DNA of 47,461 nt from the NCBI GenBank assembly GCA_017561155.1, contig JAFZDP010000045.1, positions 1 through 47,461 on the forward strand, read 5' to 3'. Below are positions 17,432 through 26,520 of the stretch, piece after piece. Positions within the stretch are counted from its first letter, which is position 1; the number at the start of each line of letters is the position of its first letter. The DNA comes from Bacteroidales bacterium. GTDB taxonomy: Bacteria > Bacteroidota > Bacteroidia > Bacteroidales > P3. The notes under the pieces are model-generated. The model was not told the DNA's origin. It saw only the letters and a program-made list of their open reading frames with translations, and made no database searches. The position numbers and the translations under genes are program-made.

Positions 17432-18130
17432 TTATTCATCTTCTTCTAAGTCTAAATCAATGTCGTCGTCATCTAACATTCCACCTTGTATTTCAAATAG
17501 TAGTTCTTGAAGTTCTTCCATTGTTATAGTATTGCAGTCTTTTGGTATTTCAACTTCGTTTTTCGATGGTTTGTCGAACGATATTGAAGTGGCAATAAGA
17601 TGCAGATTAATTCCATTGTTTTCTATATCAAACTCTAAAGGTAGAAAAATATTACTATTAGAGTTTAATGGAAATGAAAGTAAAAGATCTGTTGCTACCC
17701 AATAAGAAATACTATCGTTGATGTAAACACTTACTGCTTTGTGTCCCAAAATGTCTTTTTCTTTCGAATAGTCTAGTTTGGGTTCAAAGTTGTCAGTTGT
17801 TTCAGTTGGTATAGGAATGCAAAAACTTCCTAATCCCATCATACTTAAATCCAATTTATTTATAGTTTCATTTGTTTCTTTGTTGTAGTATATGGTAGTT
17901 ACGTTCATTACGTTGAATGCAACCTTTCCGTCTCTGGCTTTTATGCTTACATTTTTCATAAAATCAGGTATAGTGGCTAATACCTCTTCGCTATTAGGTA
18001 TACCATTTATACTTAAACTATAAACTACAGAGCCTTCAAACTCTTTGGTTGCTTTGTTTTGTGCATTTGCCGATACAATTCCAAGTAAAGCAAAACAAAA
18101 TATCGATATAAGTATGCGACGTGTTTTCAT
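17432..18130 (-). CDS. Secreted protein, GLPGLI/DUF4412-like
   Basis: The 232-residue protein has a cleavable signal peptide ending ANAQ. The mature part opens with FEGSVVYSLSI, followed by regions that resemble DUF4412/GLPGLI-type periplasmic proteins of Bacteroidetes: an early GK.AF segment, a mid YWVATDLLL and a late EIPKDCNTIT. The tail is strongly acidic (DDDDIDLDLEEDE). It is second in a two-gene unit, 36 bp after a paralogue with the same plan. No enzymatic motif is visible, and the function is unknown for the family. Confidence 0.7.
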   Translation of the reverse strand: MKTRRILISIFCFALLGIVSANAQNKATKEFEGSVVYSLSINGIPNSEEVLATIPDFMKNVSIKARDGKVAFNVMNVTTIYYNKETNETINKLDLSMMGLGSFCIPIPTETTDNFEPKLDYSKEKDILGHKAVSVYINDSISYWVATDLLLSFPLNSNSNIFLPLEFDIENNGINLHLIATSISFDKPSKNEVEIPKDCNTITMEELQELLFEIQGGMLDDDDIDLDLEEDE

Positions 18131-18166
18131 AACTATAGCAATGGCTGTGTTTAGTTAGACCAAAAA

Positions 18167-18880
18167 CTACATGTTTAGTAGTTCTATACCTTCTTGAATA
18201 GCTTGGATAATACCTTTTAGTTCTTCTTCAGGAAGTTCTTTAAATCCAGCAGGAAGTAGGAATTCAGTATCTTTAAGTTTTTCTTTTTTAATTTCGATAG
18301 CACGATAAGATACTTTTGAACCATCTTCAGATGTGATTGTAAATTCTAGAGGAAGACCTCTTAAGCCTTGTAACATAATGAAGTCGTATTCAGGTCCTAT
18401 TTCGTCGGTATACCAAACTTCAAAACCTTTATCTTCACCTTCGTCGTTGAATATGTGGTAACGTACTTTTTTAGCTGTCCATCCTGCTATTTCTTTTGTT
18501 TCACCATCTATGTATTCAAAGTAGAAACCTTCAGTGCAAGGGATTGTAAGGCTATCGATGTCTTTTTGTTCCAATTCGTGTTTGATAAGAATTTTACCAT
18601 CTCCTTCGTATGGAGAATCCCATACATCGTTAGATTTTAGGTAACCAATATATTGACTGAAATCTTGTGCTGTATAAAACTTTCTGCCTCTTATTAAAAT
18701 ATGAGAACCTTCTGTTTTAAATAAAGCATTATCTTCGTATATTTTCAACGAAACTTCTTGTGTTTTTCCTGCAGCTTCAATATTATATTTTACGCTACCG
18801 ATAAATTTGTTTTGTGCCGACAATGTTTGAAATGCTAATGCAAATGCGGCAATTGCCAATAATTTGAATGTTTTTTTCAT
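18167..18880 (-). CDS. Secreted protein, GLPGLI/DUF4412-like, paralogue of its neighbour
   Basis: The 237-residue protein has a signal peptide ending LSAQ. It then follows the same plan as the gene after it: an opening FIGSVKYNI, a central stretch on an atypical Trp-Tyr segment (VWYTDEIGPEYDF), and a closing FLLPAGFKELPEEELKGII that parallels the end of the neighbour. The pair probably arose by duplication. It is first in the unit. A candidate promoter with an overlapping palindrome is at 19027-19071, which would leave a leader of about 150 bases. Confidence 0.7.
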   Translation of the reverse strand: MKKTFKLLAIAAFALAFQTLSAQNKFIGSVKYNIEAAGKTQEVSLKIYEDNALFKTEGSHILIRGRKFYTAQDFSQYIGYLKSNDVWDSPYEGDGKILIKHELEQKDIDSLTIPCTEGFYFEYIDGETKEIAGWTAKKVRYHIFNDEGEDKGFEVWYTDEIGPEYDFIMLQGLRGLPLEFTITSEDGSKVSYRAIEIKKEKLKDTEFLLPAGFKELPEEELKGIIQAIQEGIELLNM

Positions 18881-19026
18881 ATTGCAAATTCTATTTTATG
18901 TTATTAATTACTTTGTATTTATTGTTCTAAACGTTATTTCTTGCATAATCTTGTATGCCTCCAAATTATAAGCCATACCTACCGTTGTTATCCTTTTTGA
19001 TCTGACTCTTGTTGGGTTGCATACAC

Positions 19027-19071
19027 AATTTTGCAACTTGCAAAATTAGTAAAACTATTTGATATGGCAAA
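19027..19071 (-). promoter_or_regulatory. Candidate promoter with overlapping 21-bp palindrome
   Basis: Minus-strand TTTG (19068-19071) and TAATTTTG (19041-19048) are 19 bp apart. The -7 element lies inside a perfect palindrome of 10-bp arms, AATTTTGCAA and TTGCAAAATT (19027-19036 and 19038-19047). A dyad placed over the -7 element suggests an operator. The remaining 530-bp gap (18881-19410) holds only this and the terminator at 19344-19385. Confidence 0.5.
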
Positions 19072-19343
19072 ATTTTTCTTTCGTCGAGGGTTTAATTTTT
19101 TAATATTTAGCAGTAGAATAATTTATTTGATGCTCTGAAACCGGTTGTTGTCTATATTATATAATTGTATCTAACTTAATGTTATTGACGTAAGTTCTTC
19201 CTATTAAAGAACAATTTAGAGCGGTTTTCGATTATTGTTTGTGCCAAATTATTCGTTGATGGATTGTTGTTTTCAATTAATCTGATGTTGATGATATTTT
19301 TGTCGGAAATAGTAGGAAAAAAGGTGTAATATCTGCAAAAATA

Positions 19344-19385
19344 AAAACAAGAGTTGTACTTGTTTGTAGGTTCAACTCTTGTTTT
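19344..19385 (-). terminator. Terminator of the FAD oxidoreductase transcript
   Basis: AAAACAAGAGTTG (19344-19356) pairs exactly with 19373-19385 over a 16-nt loop. A T-rich run follows on the minus strand. It lies 25 bp after the stop codon. Confidence 0.85.
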
Positions 19386-19410
19386 GTTTAAATATTTATT
19401 GTTGTCGTTT

Positions 19411-20970
19411 TTACAATAAGCCACTTTTCTGTGCTACTGCATTGATGCAATTGATGCCATCTATAGCACTCGACATGATTCCGCCTGCATATCCGGCTCC
19501 TTCTCCGCAAGGGTATAGGTTTTCTAGCTGCACATGTTCGTAGTTCTCTTTTCTAGGTATGCGAACCGGCGACGATGTTCTACTTTCTACTGCCAATATA
19601 TTTGCACTTTCGGTATAGAATCCCTTCATTTTTGCACCAAAGTTTCTGAAGCCTTGTTGTAGCGAGGTTACTATAAACGGAGGTAATAGTTCGTGGAGTG
19701 GTGCTTCGATGCACTCGCCCATATACGAGCTTCTGTTAAGTCGTTTGGATGGACGGCCGTTACAAAAATCGTTAAGTCGTTGAGTAGGGGCTTTTATACT
19801 TCCTTTTGCTGTGTCGAACATTTTTTTTTCTACATCTTGTTGAAAACGAAGAAGCGACAATGCTCCGTGTTTCGAGTACTGAGGTACGTCTGCAATATCT
19901 ACAGTGACGGCAATGCCCGAATTGGCATAAGGAGAGTTTCGGCGAGAGTTTGACATGCCATTAACCACTTGCTGATTGTCGTCGGTGGCTGCAGGAACAA
20001 TTATTCCTCCGGGACACATGCAGAACGAAAATACTCCGTGATTTTCTACTTGAGTAACTAAACTATAAGTTGCCGGAGGTAGGTATCTGGAATAGTTTTC
20101 GCTATGATATTGTATGCTGTTTATTAGGGTTTGAGGGTGTTCTACTCGCACTCCCATGGCAAAAGGTTTTGCTTCTAAGGCCCATTTGTTTTTGTCGAAT
20201 AGTTCGTAAATGTCGCGGGCCGAATGACCGGTGGCCAATATGACTGCTACGCCTTGGTAGGTGTTGCCATCGGCTGTTTTTACACCTACCACTTTGTTGT
20301 TTTGAATTATAAAGTCAGTAACTTTAGTGTCAAAATAGTAAGTGCCGCCATGGCTTTCTATTGTTTCTCTTATCTGTGCTATAATTCCGGAAAGTCGGTC
20401 GGTGCCTATATGGGCATGTGCATCAATCAACAAATCTTCGTTGGCTCCGTGTTCTATTAGTTTTTTCAACACATCGCTCACGTCGCCACGTTTCGTCGAA
20501 CGTGTGTATAATTTGCCGTCAGAGTATGTGCCGGCACCTCCTTCGCCAAAGCACCAATTCGAGTTAGGGTTTACGATGCTTTCTTTGGTTAGCTTGGCTA
20601 TGTCGTATTTGCGATCTTTCACATTTTTACCACGTTCCAAAATAATAGGTCTTAGCCCTACTTCCAATGCTCGTAGTGCTGCAAACAAACCTGCCGGACC
20701 GGCACCTACAATAATTATAGGTTCCGAATTGGCTACGTTTTTATATTCCGATTTGTATACAGGCTTAACGTATTTGTCGGAGTGTGTATATACTTCGGCG
20801 GTAACGTGGTACTTGATTCTAGAGCGTCGCGAATCGATACTCCTTTTAAGAACTTGTATGTGCTTAATGTCGTTATCGTTTATCTTTAATTGTTTGGCAA
20901 CAGCTTGGCCAAAACGTTTCTCTATAAAATATTGCTCTGGTTCTAATACTATTTCTAAGACAGTCTTCAT
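19411..20970 (-). CDS. FAD-dependent oxidoreductase, COG2509 type
   Basis: This 519-residue flavoprotein has a small N-terminal domain (about residues 1-75) of the kind found on COG2509 proteins. It then has the FAD-binding GAGPAGLFAALRA loop, ERG at the end of the second strand, and the family segment CFGEGGAGTYSDGKL. Near the C-terminus, YPCGEGAGYAGGIMSSA closes the FAD site. The substrate is unknown for the family. It starts 9 bp after the PorT-like gene, so the two are co-transcribed, and it ends at a strong terminator. Confidence 0.85.
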   Translation of the reverse strand: MKTVLEIVLEPEQYFIEKRFGQAVAKQLKINDNDIKHIQVLKRSIDSRRSRIKYHVTAEVYTHSDKYVKPVYKSEYKNVANSEPIIIVGAGPAGLFAALRALEVGLRPIILERGKNVKDRKYDIAKLTKESIVNPNSNWCFGEGGAGTYSDGKLYTRSTKRGDVSDVLKKLIEHGANEDLLIDAHAHIGTDRLSGIIAQIRETIESHGGTYYFDTKVTDFIIQNNKVVGVKTADGNTYQGVAVILATGHSARDIYELFDKNKWALEAKPFAMGVRVEHPQTLINSIQYHSENYSRYLPPATYSLVTQVENHGVFSFCMCPGGIIVPAATDDNQQVVNGMSNSRRNSPYANSGIAVTVDIADVPQYSKHGALSLLRFQQDVEKKMFDTAKGSIKAPTQRLNDFCNGRPSKRLNRSSYMGECIEAPLHELLPPFIVTSLQQGFRNFGAKMKGFYTESANILAVESRTSSPVRIPRKENYEHVQLENLYPCGEGAGYAGGIMSSAIDGINCINAVAQKSGLL

Positions 20971-20979
20971 GCTTCAATT

Positions 20980-21696
20980 TTATCCTTCTACTGATATGCT
21001 TAGCGTAAATGTTCTTGATTTGATACTTTCTATGGATTGACTGTAAAAAGTTTCGTCGGGAACTTTTAGGTCTACCAATCCTAATCCCATCTTTAGCTCG
21101 ATGGCAAATTTGAAATAAGGGAAATAAAAATCGAATCCCACCCCCATAGTGTAGCTAAAATCGTTTGGCGATAAGCGAATGATGGAATCGTCGTTTCTAT
21201 TTTTATTGTTTTTTAATGATGCAAAGTCGAATCCATATCTTAGACCTGTGATGACGTAAGGACGGAAATTTCTCCATCGTGCAGAGCGTAACTTTAGGTC
21301 GATGGGCAGGTCGCCGTAGATAGATTCGGCTTTTCTTACTCTATCCAAGTTGTGTGCAGTAGAAGCGTATTGGTCTGATAGGGCATAGTTTATTTCGCGG
21401 TCGAGGAACGAGATGCCCGGCAACAAGCGAATGTTCATATAGTCGTTTATGCGTAAGTCGCCCACAATGGTAATATGGAAACCGGGTATGTAGTACGATG
21501 TGACGCCTTGGATATTTTCTCGTATAGTTTCATCTTCTGTATACTCAAGCATAAATTTCGAGTCCATATAGCCTACCGATATGCCATAGTGCATAATGTT
21601 TTTGTCGAAATTGGGAAGGTTTTGAATCTGACCCTTTACCGACGGCGAACAAAGCATTACTACTGCGACTATCAATATTTTTACTATGTGTTTCAA
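20980..21696 (-). CDS. porT: PorT-like outer-membrane beta-barrel protein
   Basis: The 238-residue protein has a signal peptide (to about residue 22) and an eight-strand barrel-like pattern ending in FTLSISVEG. The sequence GFHITIVGDLRIN and RLLPGISFLDRE agree with PorT, a membrane protein needed for type IX secretion in Bacteroidetes. The length is normal for PorT. It is followed within 9 bp by an FAD oxidoreductase gene. No other type IX genes are in the window, which is usual because they are scattered. A generic PorT-family barrel outside the secretion system cannot be excluded. Confidence 0.65.
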   Translation of the reverse strand: MKHIVKILIVAVVMLCSPSVKGQIQNLPNFDKNIMHYGISVGYMDSKFMLEYTEDETIRENIQGVTSYYIPGFHITIVGDLRINDYMNIRLLPGISFLDREINYALSDQYASTAHNLDRVRKAESIYGDLPIDLKLRSARWRNFRPYVITGLRYGFDFASLKNNKNRNDDSIIRLSPNDFSYTMGVGFDFYFPYFKFAIELKMGLGLVDLKVPDETFYSQSIESIKSRTFTLSISVEG

Positions 21697-21852
21697 ATTT
21701 TATGGTTTTAAAAATACGGCTATATAACGCAAAACCTCGCGTTTTAGTCTACTGGTGTTTCAAAAAAAATGCTCGGAAAAATATAATTGTTCTCCGTACA
21801 ATTTTTAGGAGAAAAAAAGGTTATTCTACTATAATAATATTTATAGCGAGAA

Positions 21853-22617
21853 ATGAAATTAACTTTTTTGGGAACAGGAACTAGTCAAGGAGTGCCTATA
21901 ATAACTTGTAAATGTAGTGTTTGTACTTCGTCGGATGTGCGGGATATGCGGTTGCGCTGCTCGGCGTTGATTAATATCGACGATAAGAATATACTTGTAG
22001 ATATAGGTCCTGATTTTCGCGAACAGATGATTCGCAACAAGGTGCAACGTCTCGATGCAGTGCTTATAACTCATGCCCACAGAGATCATGTGGCTGGAAT
22101 CGACGATATAAGACCTTTTAATTATTCTCAAAATAGCCCCATAGATTTCTATGCAAGAGGTAATGCTTTGAATGCTATTGTTCGCGACTATTCGTATATA
22201 TTCGGAGAACATCTTTATCCCGGATTGCCTGAGGCTAATCTTGTAGAAGTAACTAGTGATGAGAGCTTTAGAATAGGTGATATAGAGGTGCAGCCCATTG
22301 AAGTTATGCATAAAGATTTGCCAATATTTGGCTACCGCATAAATAATTTTACCTATATTACCGACGCTAATTATATATCGGAAAAAGAGAAGGAAAAAAT
22401 AAAAGGGACAGAGATATTGGTTATAAATGCGTTGGGAAAACAAAAACATTTCTCCCATTATTCGTTAGACGAGGCATTGGAGATTATAAAAGAAATAAAG
22501 CCTCGAAAAGCCTATCTTACTCATGTTAGTCACGATATGGGACTATACAGCAAAGTGTCGACCCAACTGCCGGAGAATGTATTCTTGGCATACGATGGTT
22601 TAACTATAGAATTTTAA
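21853..22617 (+). CDS. Metallo-beta-lactamase-fold hydrolase, PhnP-like
   Basis: The 254-residue protein has the metallo-beta-lactamase signature HAHRDH (residues 74-79). Further ligands are Asp and His residues in ITDANY and LTHVSHD. It also has CKCSVC at residues 19-24, which corresponds to the structural zinc site of PhnP-type phosphodiesterases. PhnP cleaves phosphoribosyl cyclic phosphates, but no phn genes are nearby, so another phosphodiester is likely. The ATG at 21853 follows a 156-bp divergent gap with the porT-like gene. A glycosyltransferase starts 9 bp after it. Confidence 0.85.
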   Translation: MKLTFLGTGTSQGVPIITCKCSVCTSSDVRDMRLRCSALINIDDKNILVDIGPDFREQMIRNKVQRLDAVLITHAHRDHVAGIDDIRPFNYSQNSPIDFYARGNALNAIVRDYSYIFGEHLYPGLPEANLVEVTSDESFRIGDIEVQPIEVMHKDLPIFGYRINNFTYITDANYISEKEKEKIKGTEILVINALGKQKHFSHYSLDEALEIIKEIKPRKAYLTHVSHDMGLYSKVSTQLPENVFLAYDGLTIEF

Positions 22618-22626
22618 TTTTCGACT

Positions 22627-23769
22627 ATGGAAACAGCTGAAAAACATTTGCATGTAGTATCGTTTGATGTGCCATTCCCTGCCAACTATGGGGGGATTAT
22701 CGATGTTTTTTATAGAATAAAAACATTGTCGGAAAGTGGTGTGAAGATTCATTTGCACTGCTTTGAATATAGCCGAAACCGTATCAGGCCTAAAGAGTTG
22801 GAAGATATATGCTTTTCGGTAGATTATTACCAACGAAAAGAAAAGATGCTGAAAATGCTGTCGAAACTGCCATATATTGTAAGCTCTAGAAAGTCGGAAA
22901 CGTTGGTGGAAAACTTGTTGAAAGACGATTATCCTATACTTATCGAGGGGTTGCACTGCTGTATGCTTCTGACTGATAGCAGACTTGCCAACCGCAGAAA
23001 GTATGTGCGCATGCATAATGTAGAGCACGACTATTACAAAAGTTTGGCCAAGGTGGAAAAGAAATGGTTTAAACGTTTGTATCTTAAAATGGAAGTGCCA
23101 CGATTGGAAAAGTACGAAAAAGTGTTGGGCAATGCTACCGGAATATTGGCAATAACAGACAAAGATAAAGAATATTTCGAAAGCAAAGGCTATCCAAATG
23201 TGTTGTGTATGCCGTCGGCAGTAAAGTACGATATGGTAAAAACTCAAAAGGGTAGGGGAACTTATGCTTTGTTTCATGGGCAGTTGTCGGTGGCCGAAAA
23301 CTACAATGCCGTTATATATTTGGCTAAAAACGTATTCTCCAAGATGTCGATAAAATTGAAAGTGGCAGGACTTAATCCACCACGATTTTTGGAAAAGATG
23401 TTGCAAAAATATCCCAATATAGAACTTATAAAGAACCCTTCGGAGTTGGAGATGAGTAATCTGGTTAAGAATGCACAAGTAAATGTGTTGGTAACAAATC
23501 AAGCTACAGGGTTGAAGTTGAAACTTCTAAACTCGTTGTATAATGGCAGGTATTGTTTGGTGAATAGCACGATGGTAGAAGGTACAAATTTGGAACCATT
23601 GTGTATTGTGGCCGATACTCCAGACGATATGAAGGCTAAGTTGAAAACAATTTTCGATAAAGACTTCGATAATGAAGATTTGTTGTTTAGAATACAATGT
23701 TTAGATAAGCATCACAATAATGCTCTGATTTGTAGCAATCTGATAAACGAGATATTTGCTCAGAAATAA
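22627..23769 (+). CDS. Glycosyltransferase, GT-B fold (GT4-like)
   Basis: The 380-residue protein has the two-domain GT-B layout. The N-terminal domain opens with VVSFDVPFPANYGG, a glycine-rich acceptor loop typical of GT4 enzymes, and MHNVEHDY follows in the middle. The C-terminal domain carries LFHGQLSVAENYNAV and the donor-site region GLKLKLLNSLYNGRYCL. A closing TMVEGTN segment replaces the usual ExGLP-like motif. Donor and acceptor cannot be read off; the setting suggests envelope glycan synthesis. It is co-transcribed with the hydrolase upstream and ends in a strong hairpin. Confidence 0.8.
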   Translation: METAEKHLHVVSFDVPFPANYGGIIDVFYRIKTLSESGVKIHLHCFEYSRNRIRPKELEDICFSVDYYQRKEKMLKMLSKLPYIVSSRKSETLVENLLKDDYPILIEGLHCCMLLTDSRLANRRKYVRMHNVEHDYYKSLAKVEKKWFKRLYLKMEVPRLEKYEKVLGNATGILAITDKDKEYFESKGYPNVLCMPSAVKYDMVKTQKGRGTYALFHGQLSVAENYNAVIYLAKNVFSKMSIKLKVAGLNPPRFLEKMLQKYPNIELIKNPSELEMSNLVKNAQVNVLVTNQATGLKLKLLNSLYNGRYCLVNSTMVEGTNLEPLCIVADTPDDMKAKLKTIFDKDFDNEDLLFRIQCLDKHHNNALICSNLINEIFAQK

Positions 23770-23791
23770 CACCCTATTATGAGTGTTGCTC

Positions 23792-23847
23792 ACACCCGGG
23801 TATAAATTCAACGGTAGTATACTGCTGCGAGATTTATACCCGGGTGT
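23792..23847 (+). terminator. Long hairpin terminator after the glycosyltransferase
   Basis: ACACCCGGGTATAAAT (23792-23807) pairs exactly with 23832-23847 over a 24-nt loop, and TATTTTATCCC follows. The 16-bp stem lies 22 bp after the stop codon. Confidence 0.75.
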
Positions 23848-24120
23848 TATTTTATCCCTTGATATTTGCCTTGAAAATAGACTAAGTTCCCTAAGTAAAT
23901 TTATAGAGCTAATTGCTGAATATGATTAGCTGTAATTCGTATTTGTTTATGGTGGTAAATGTTAATTGGATGATGTGCAAATGTTAAACACTTATCTATT
24001 ATCTGTCGAATTTTCTACACTTTTGGGGCTGTTTTCTTACTCAAAAATCATGCTTTGGCTTCGTTTTAGAGCGGTTGAAATATGTGTTAGCAAGGAATGA
24101 ATTATACCAAAATACATACT

Positions 24121-24264
24121 GAGTTAATTCAAATGCCATAATAGAGTTAACTCAAAATCGCCGTAGAGTTAACTCAAAATTTTCTCCGAGTTAACTCTGC
24201 ATTATATGTAGACCTAACTCAAAATTTTTTTTGAGTTAGGTCTAGTGTGTCGTGGAGTTAACTC
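24121..24264. repeat. Seven-unit phased palindrome array, core GAGTTAACTC
   Basis: A 10-bp palindromic core recurs at 24121, 24144, 24166, 24188, 24211, 24233 and 24255, with steps of 23, 22, 22, 23, 22 and 22 bp. Four units are exactly GAGTTAACTC and the first is GAGTTAATTC. Units 5 and 6 are GACCTAACTC and GAGTTAGGTC. Each of these has lost its own symmetry, but they are inverse complements of each other and form a 14-bp stem with a TTTT loop (24211-24242). The 12-13-bp spacers differ from unit to unit, often starting AAAA. The period is about two helical turns, so all cores face one side of the DNA. No known element type is recognised. Confidence 0.9.
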
Positions 24265-24725
24265 AAAAAAATGGAATAATTGGAGAATTAGAATTGTTGG
24301 TTTGTTTAATGTCTTGATACATAATTATATATGTTGGGTTAAAATCGTGTTTTTAAGTTTTGTCGAGAATATTTCGTTTTTATTGGTTCTAATAGTTGTG
24401 TTCAATTTCCCCTAATAGCATAATTTATGTATTTCTGTGCTTGTTTTGCTCCCGAAAAGTATATTTGGAATAGCTGGTTGAAATGGTGTTTCTTGATAAT
24501 CAGTATATTATGATTTTAAACTGCTTGTAGCTTCGATATTTGTACACTTGTACTTGTTTTTTGGCAAATAAGCGATTCTCCGTGTTAAATCGCTCGCTGT
24601 TAAAAAAAGGTAAAGTTGTTAAATTCTTATTGCTTCGTTAGAACTATTTATTTGAATAGATATCGGTGTTGAGTACCGCAATCAGTAGTGTGTTTTCTAT
24701 TAAATGTTTTGCTCGGAGTGCTGGA

Positions 24726-24760
24726 ACAATACTATTGCAATGGCACTGCAATAGTATTGT
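24726..24760. repeat. 14-bp perfect inverted repeat
   Basis: ACAATACTATTGCA (24726-24739) pairs with 24747-24760 around a 7-nt loop. No T-tract follows on either strand. A further AGTATTGCA half-copy lies just beyond, near 24764-24772. Confidence 0.6.
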
Positions 24761-24849
24761 AAGAGTATTGCATGGCTCGATTATTTTCCAAAGCTGATAA
24801 TATGCAGCATAAATGGTAGGTGTTTCTGATATGCTTGTCGAAGAAAAAT

Positions 24850-24880
24850 AAAAGCCGAAGTGTTTTTTACTTCGGCTTTT
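24850..24880 (-). terminator. Terminator of proS
   Basis: AAAAGCCGAAGT (24850-24861) pairs exactly with ACTTCGGCTTTT (24869-24880) over a 7-nt loop. A T-rich run follows on the minus strand. Confidence 0.9.
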
Positions 24881-24914
24881 GTATATAGTTTTTGTGATAT
24901 AGACTTTGATATTT

Positions 24915-26390
24915 TTAGTAAGATCTTGCAAATACCACTCTTCGTTTCGAAGGCTTTCCGCTGAAGATACATTTACCTTCTTCTTCCGGAGCATCGAAAG
25001 GTATGCAACGTATTGTTGCTTTTGTTTTTTCTTTGATAGCTTCTTCTGTTTCAGGAGTTCCGTCCCAGTGTGCCAAAATGAAACCACCTTCTTCGTCCAA
25101 TATTCTATTGAATTCTTCCCAAGTGTCGGCTTTGCGAGTGTTTCCTTCTCTAAATGCCAAAGCTTTTGTAAATAGATTTTCTTGGATAGCTTCTAATAGG
25201 TGTTCTATTTTGTTTTCGATATCTGCTATTTGGTAAACTTCTTTTTCCAAAGTGTCGCGACGTGCTACTTCTACAGTTCCGTTTTCGATATCTCTTGGTC
25301 CTATAGCAATACGAACAGGAACGCCTTTAAATTCGTATTCGTTGAATTTCCAACCCGGTTTGAACGAATCGCGGTCGTCGTATTTAACCGAAATACCTTT
25401 GGCTTCCAATTTGCGTTTTATTTCGTTGGCTTTTTCCGAAATTACAGGAAGTTGGTCGGCGTTGCGGTAGATAGGGATAATCACAACTTGAGTAGGAGCC
25501 AATTTTGGAGGCAAAACAAGTCCGTTGTCGTCAGAGTGTGTCATGATTAATGCACCCATCAAACGAGTAGATACACCCCACGATGTTGCCCATACATATT
25601 CAAGTTTGTTTTCGTTGCTTAAGAATTTTACGTCAAATGCTTTAGCAAAGTTTTGACCAAGGAAGTGTGATGTGCCGGCTTGCAAAGCTTTTCCGTCTTG
25701 CATCATGGCTTCGATACAATATGTATCCAAAGCACCTGCAAAGCGTTCGTTTGGCGATTTTATACCTTTTAGTACAGGCATTGCCATGAATTTTTCAGCA
25801 AAGTCGGCATATACATCAAGCATACGGCTGGCTTCTTCTATAGCTTCTTCTTTTGTAGCATGAGCAGTATGACCTTCTTGCCACAAGAATTCGGCAGTAC
25901 GCAAAAACATACGGGTGCGCATTTCCCAACGAACCACATTAGCCCATTGGTTGCATAAAATTGGAAGGTCGCGGTACGATTTTATCCAATTTTTATATGT
26001 ATTCCAAATGATAGTTTCAGATGTTGGTCTAACAATAAGTTCTTCTTCCAAACGAGCATCAGGGTCAACCACAACACCGCTACCATCAGGGTCATTTTTC
26101 AATCTGTAGTGTGTTACAACAGCACATTCTTTTGCAAAGCCTTCTACGTGTTCCGCTTCGCGACAAAGAAATGATTTTGGTATGAAAAGTGGAAAATAAG
26201 CGTTAACATGTCCTGTATCTTTGAACATTTTGTCCAAAGCATCGCGCATTTTTTCCCATATTGCATAGCCGTAAGGTTTTATAACCATACATCCGCGTAC
26301 TGCAGAGTTTTCGGCCAAATCGGCACGGGTAACCAATTCGTTATACCATTCTGAATAATTTTCAGAGCGAGTTACAAAGTCTTTTGCCAT
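24915..26390 (-). CDS. proS: Prolyl-tRNA synthetase (short, archaeal/eukaryote-like type)
   Basis: ProRS attaches proline to tRNA-Pro. The 491-residue enzyme lacks the editing insertion of the long bacterial form. It has the class II motifs: RPTSETI, motif 2 as [24 protein letters not shown], and motif 3 as [19 protein letters not shown]. An anticodon-binding domain and a zinc-binding-like C-terminal extension ending in RVVFARSY complete it. This short type is normal in Bacteroidetes. The start [20 protein letters not shown] is the family N-terminus. A -7-like element at 26470-26477 may drive it. Confidence 0.96.
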   Translation of the reverse strand: MAKDFVTRSENYSEWYNELVTRADLAENSAVRGCMVIKPYGYAIWEKMRDALDKMFKDTGHVNAYFPLFIPKSFLCREAEHVEGFAKECAVVTHYRLKNDPDGSGVVVDPDARLEEELIVRPTSETIIWNTYKNWIKSYRDLPILCNQWANVVRWEMRTRMFLRTAEFLWQEGHTAHATKEEAIEEASRMLDVYADFAEKFMAMPVLKGIKSPNERFAGALDTYCIEAMMQDGKALQAGTSHFLGQNFAKAFDVKFLSNENKLEYVWATSWGVSTRLMGALIMTHSDDNGLVLPPKLAPTQVVIIPIYRNADQLPVISEKANEIKRKLEAKGISVKYDDRDSFKPGWKFNEYEFKGVPVRIAIGPRDIENGTVEVARRDTLEKEVYQIADIENKIEHLLEAIQENLFTKALAFREGNTRKADTWEEFNRILDEEGGFILAHWDGTPETEEAIKEKTKATIRCIPFDAPEEEGKCIFSGKPSKRRVVFARSY

Positions 26391-26443
26391 TATTAAAATG
26401 TATTAAAGTATTCAATTTAAACGTTTATGTCAGAAATTTTTCG

Positions 26444-26451
26444 TACTTTTG
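26444..26451 (+). promoter_or_regulatory. Possible -7 promoter element of the His/Tyr-rich protein gene
   Basis: TACTTTTG on the plus strand matches TAnnTTTG about 70 bases before the ATG. The -33 partner is not clear. The downstream AAGGAG six bases before the ATG is an unusually good ribosome site for this lineage. Confidence 0.4.
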
Positions 26452-26469
26452 CCGAAAGATTTCGATATG

Positions 26470-26477
26470 CAAAGATA
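26470..26477 (-). promoter_or_regulatory. Possible proS -7 promoter element
   Basis: Minus-strand TATCTTTG matches TAnnTTTG about 80 bases upstream of the proS ATG. A -33 TTTG is not seen at the expected distance. Confidence 0.4.
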
Positions 26478-26520
26478 CTAAATAAATAGAAAATAAAACG
26501 TAAAAAATAAGGAGTTTATC

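Larger units (their letters stand above)
23848..24849. other. 1-kb gene-free, palindrome-rich region between convergent genes
   Basis: No frame here looks coding. The left side is the terminator of the glycosyltransferase and the right side is the terminator of proS. Between them lie the phased palindrome array (24121-24264) and a 14-bp inverted repeat (24726-24760). No tRNA, riboswitch or promoter pair is evident. Confidence 0.65.

Noticed and set aside
19182-19424. 80-residue minus-strand frame after the FAD oxidoreductase
   Set aside because: It runs through the terminator hairpin and overlaps the end of the oxidoreductase.
24121-24264. CRISPR array reading of the 22-bp palindrome array
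   Set aside because: Repeats of 10 bp and spacers of 12-13 bp are far below CRISPR size, and no cas genes are present.
24644-25087. 147-residue minus-strand frame over the end of proS
   Set aside because: It crosses the proS terminator and is in another frame from the real gene.
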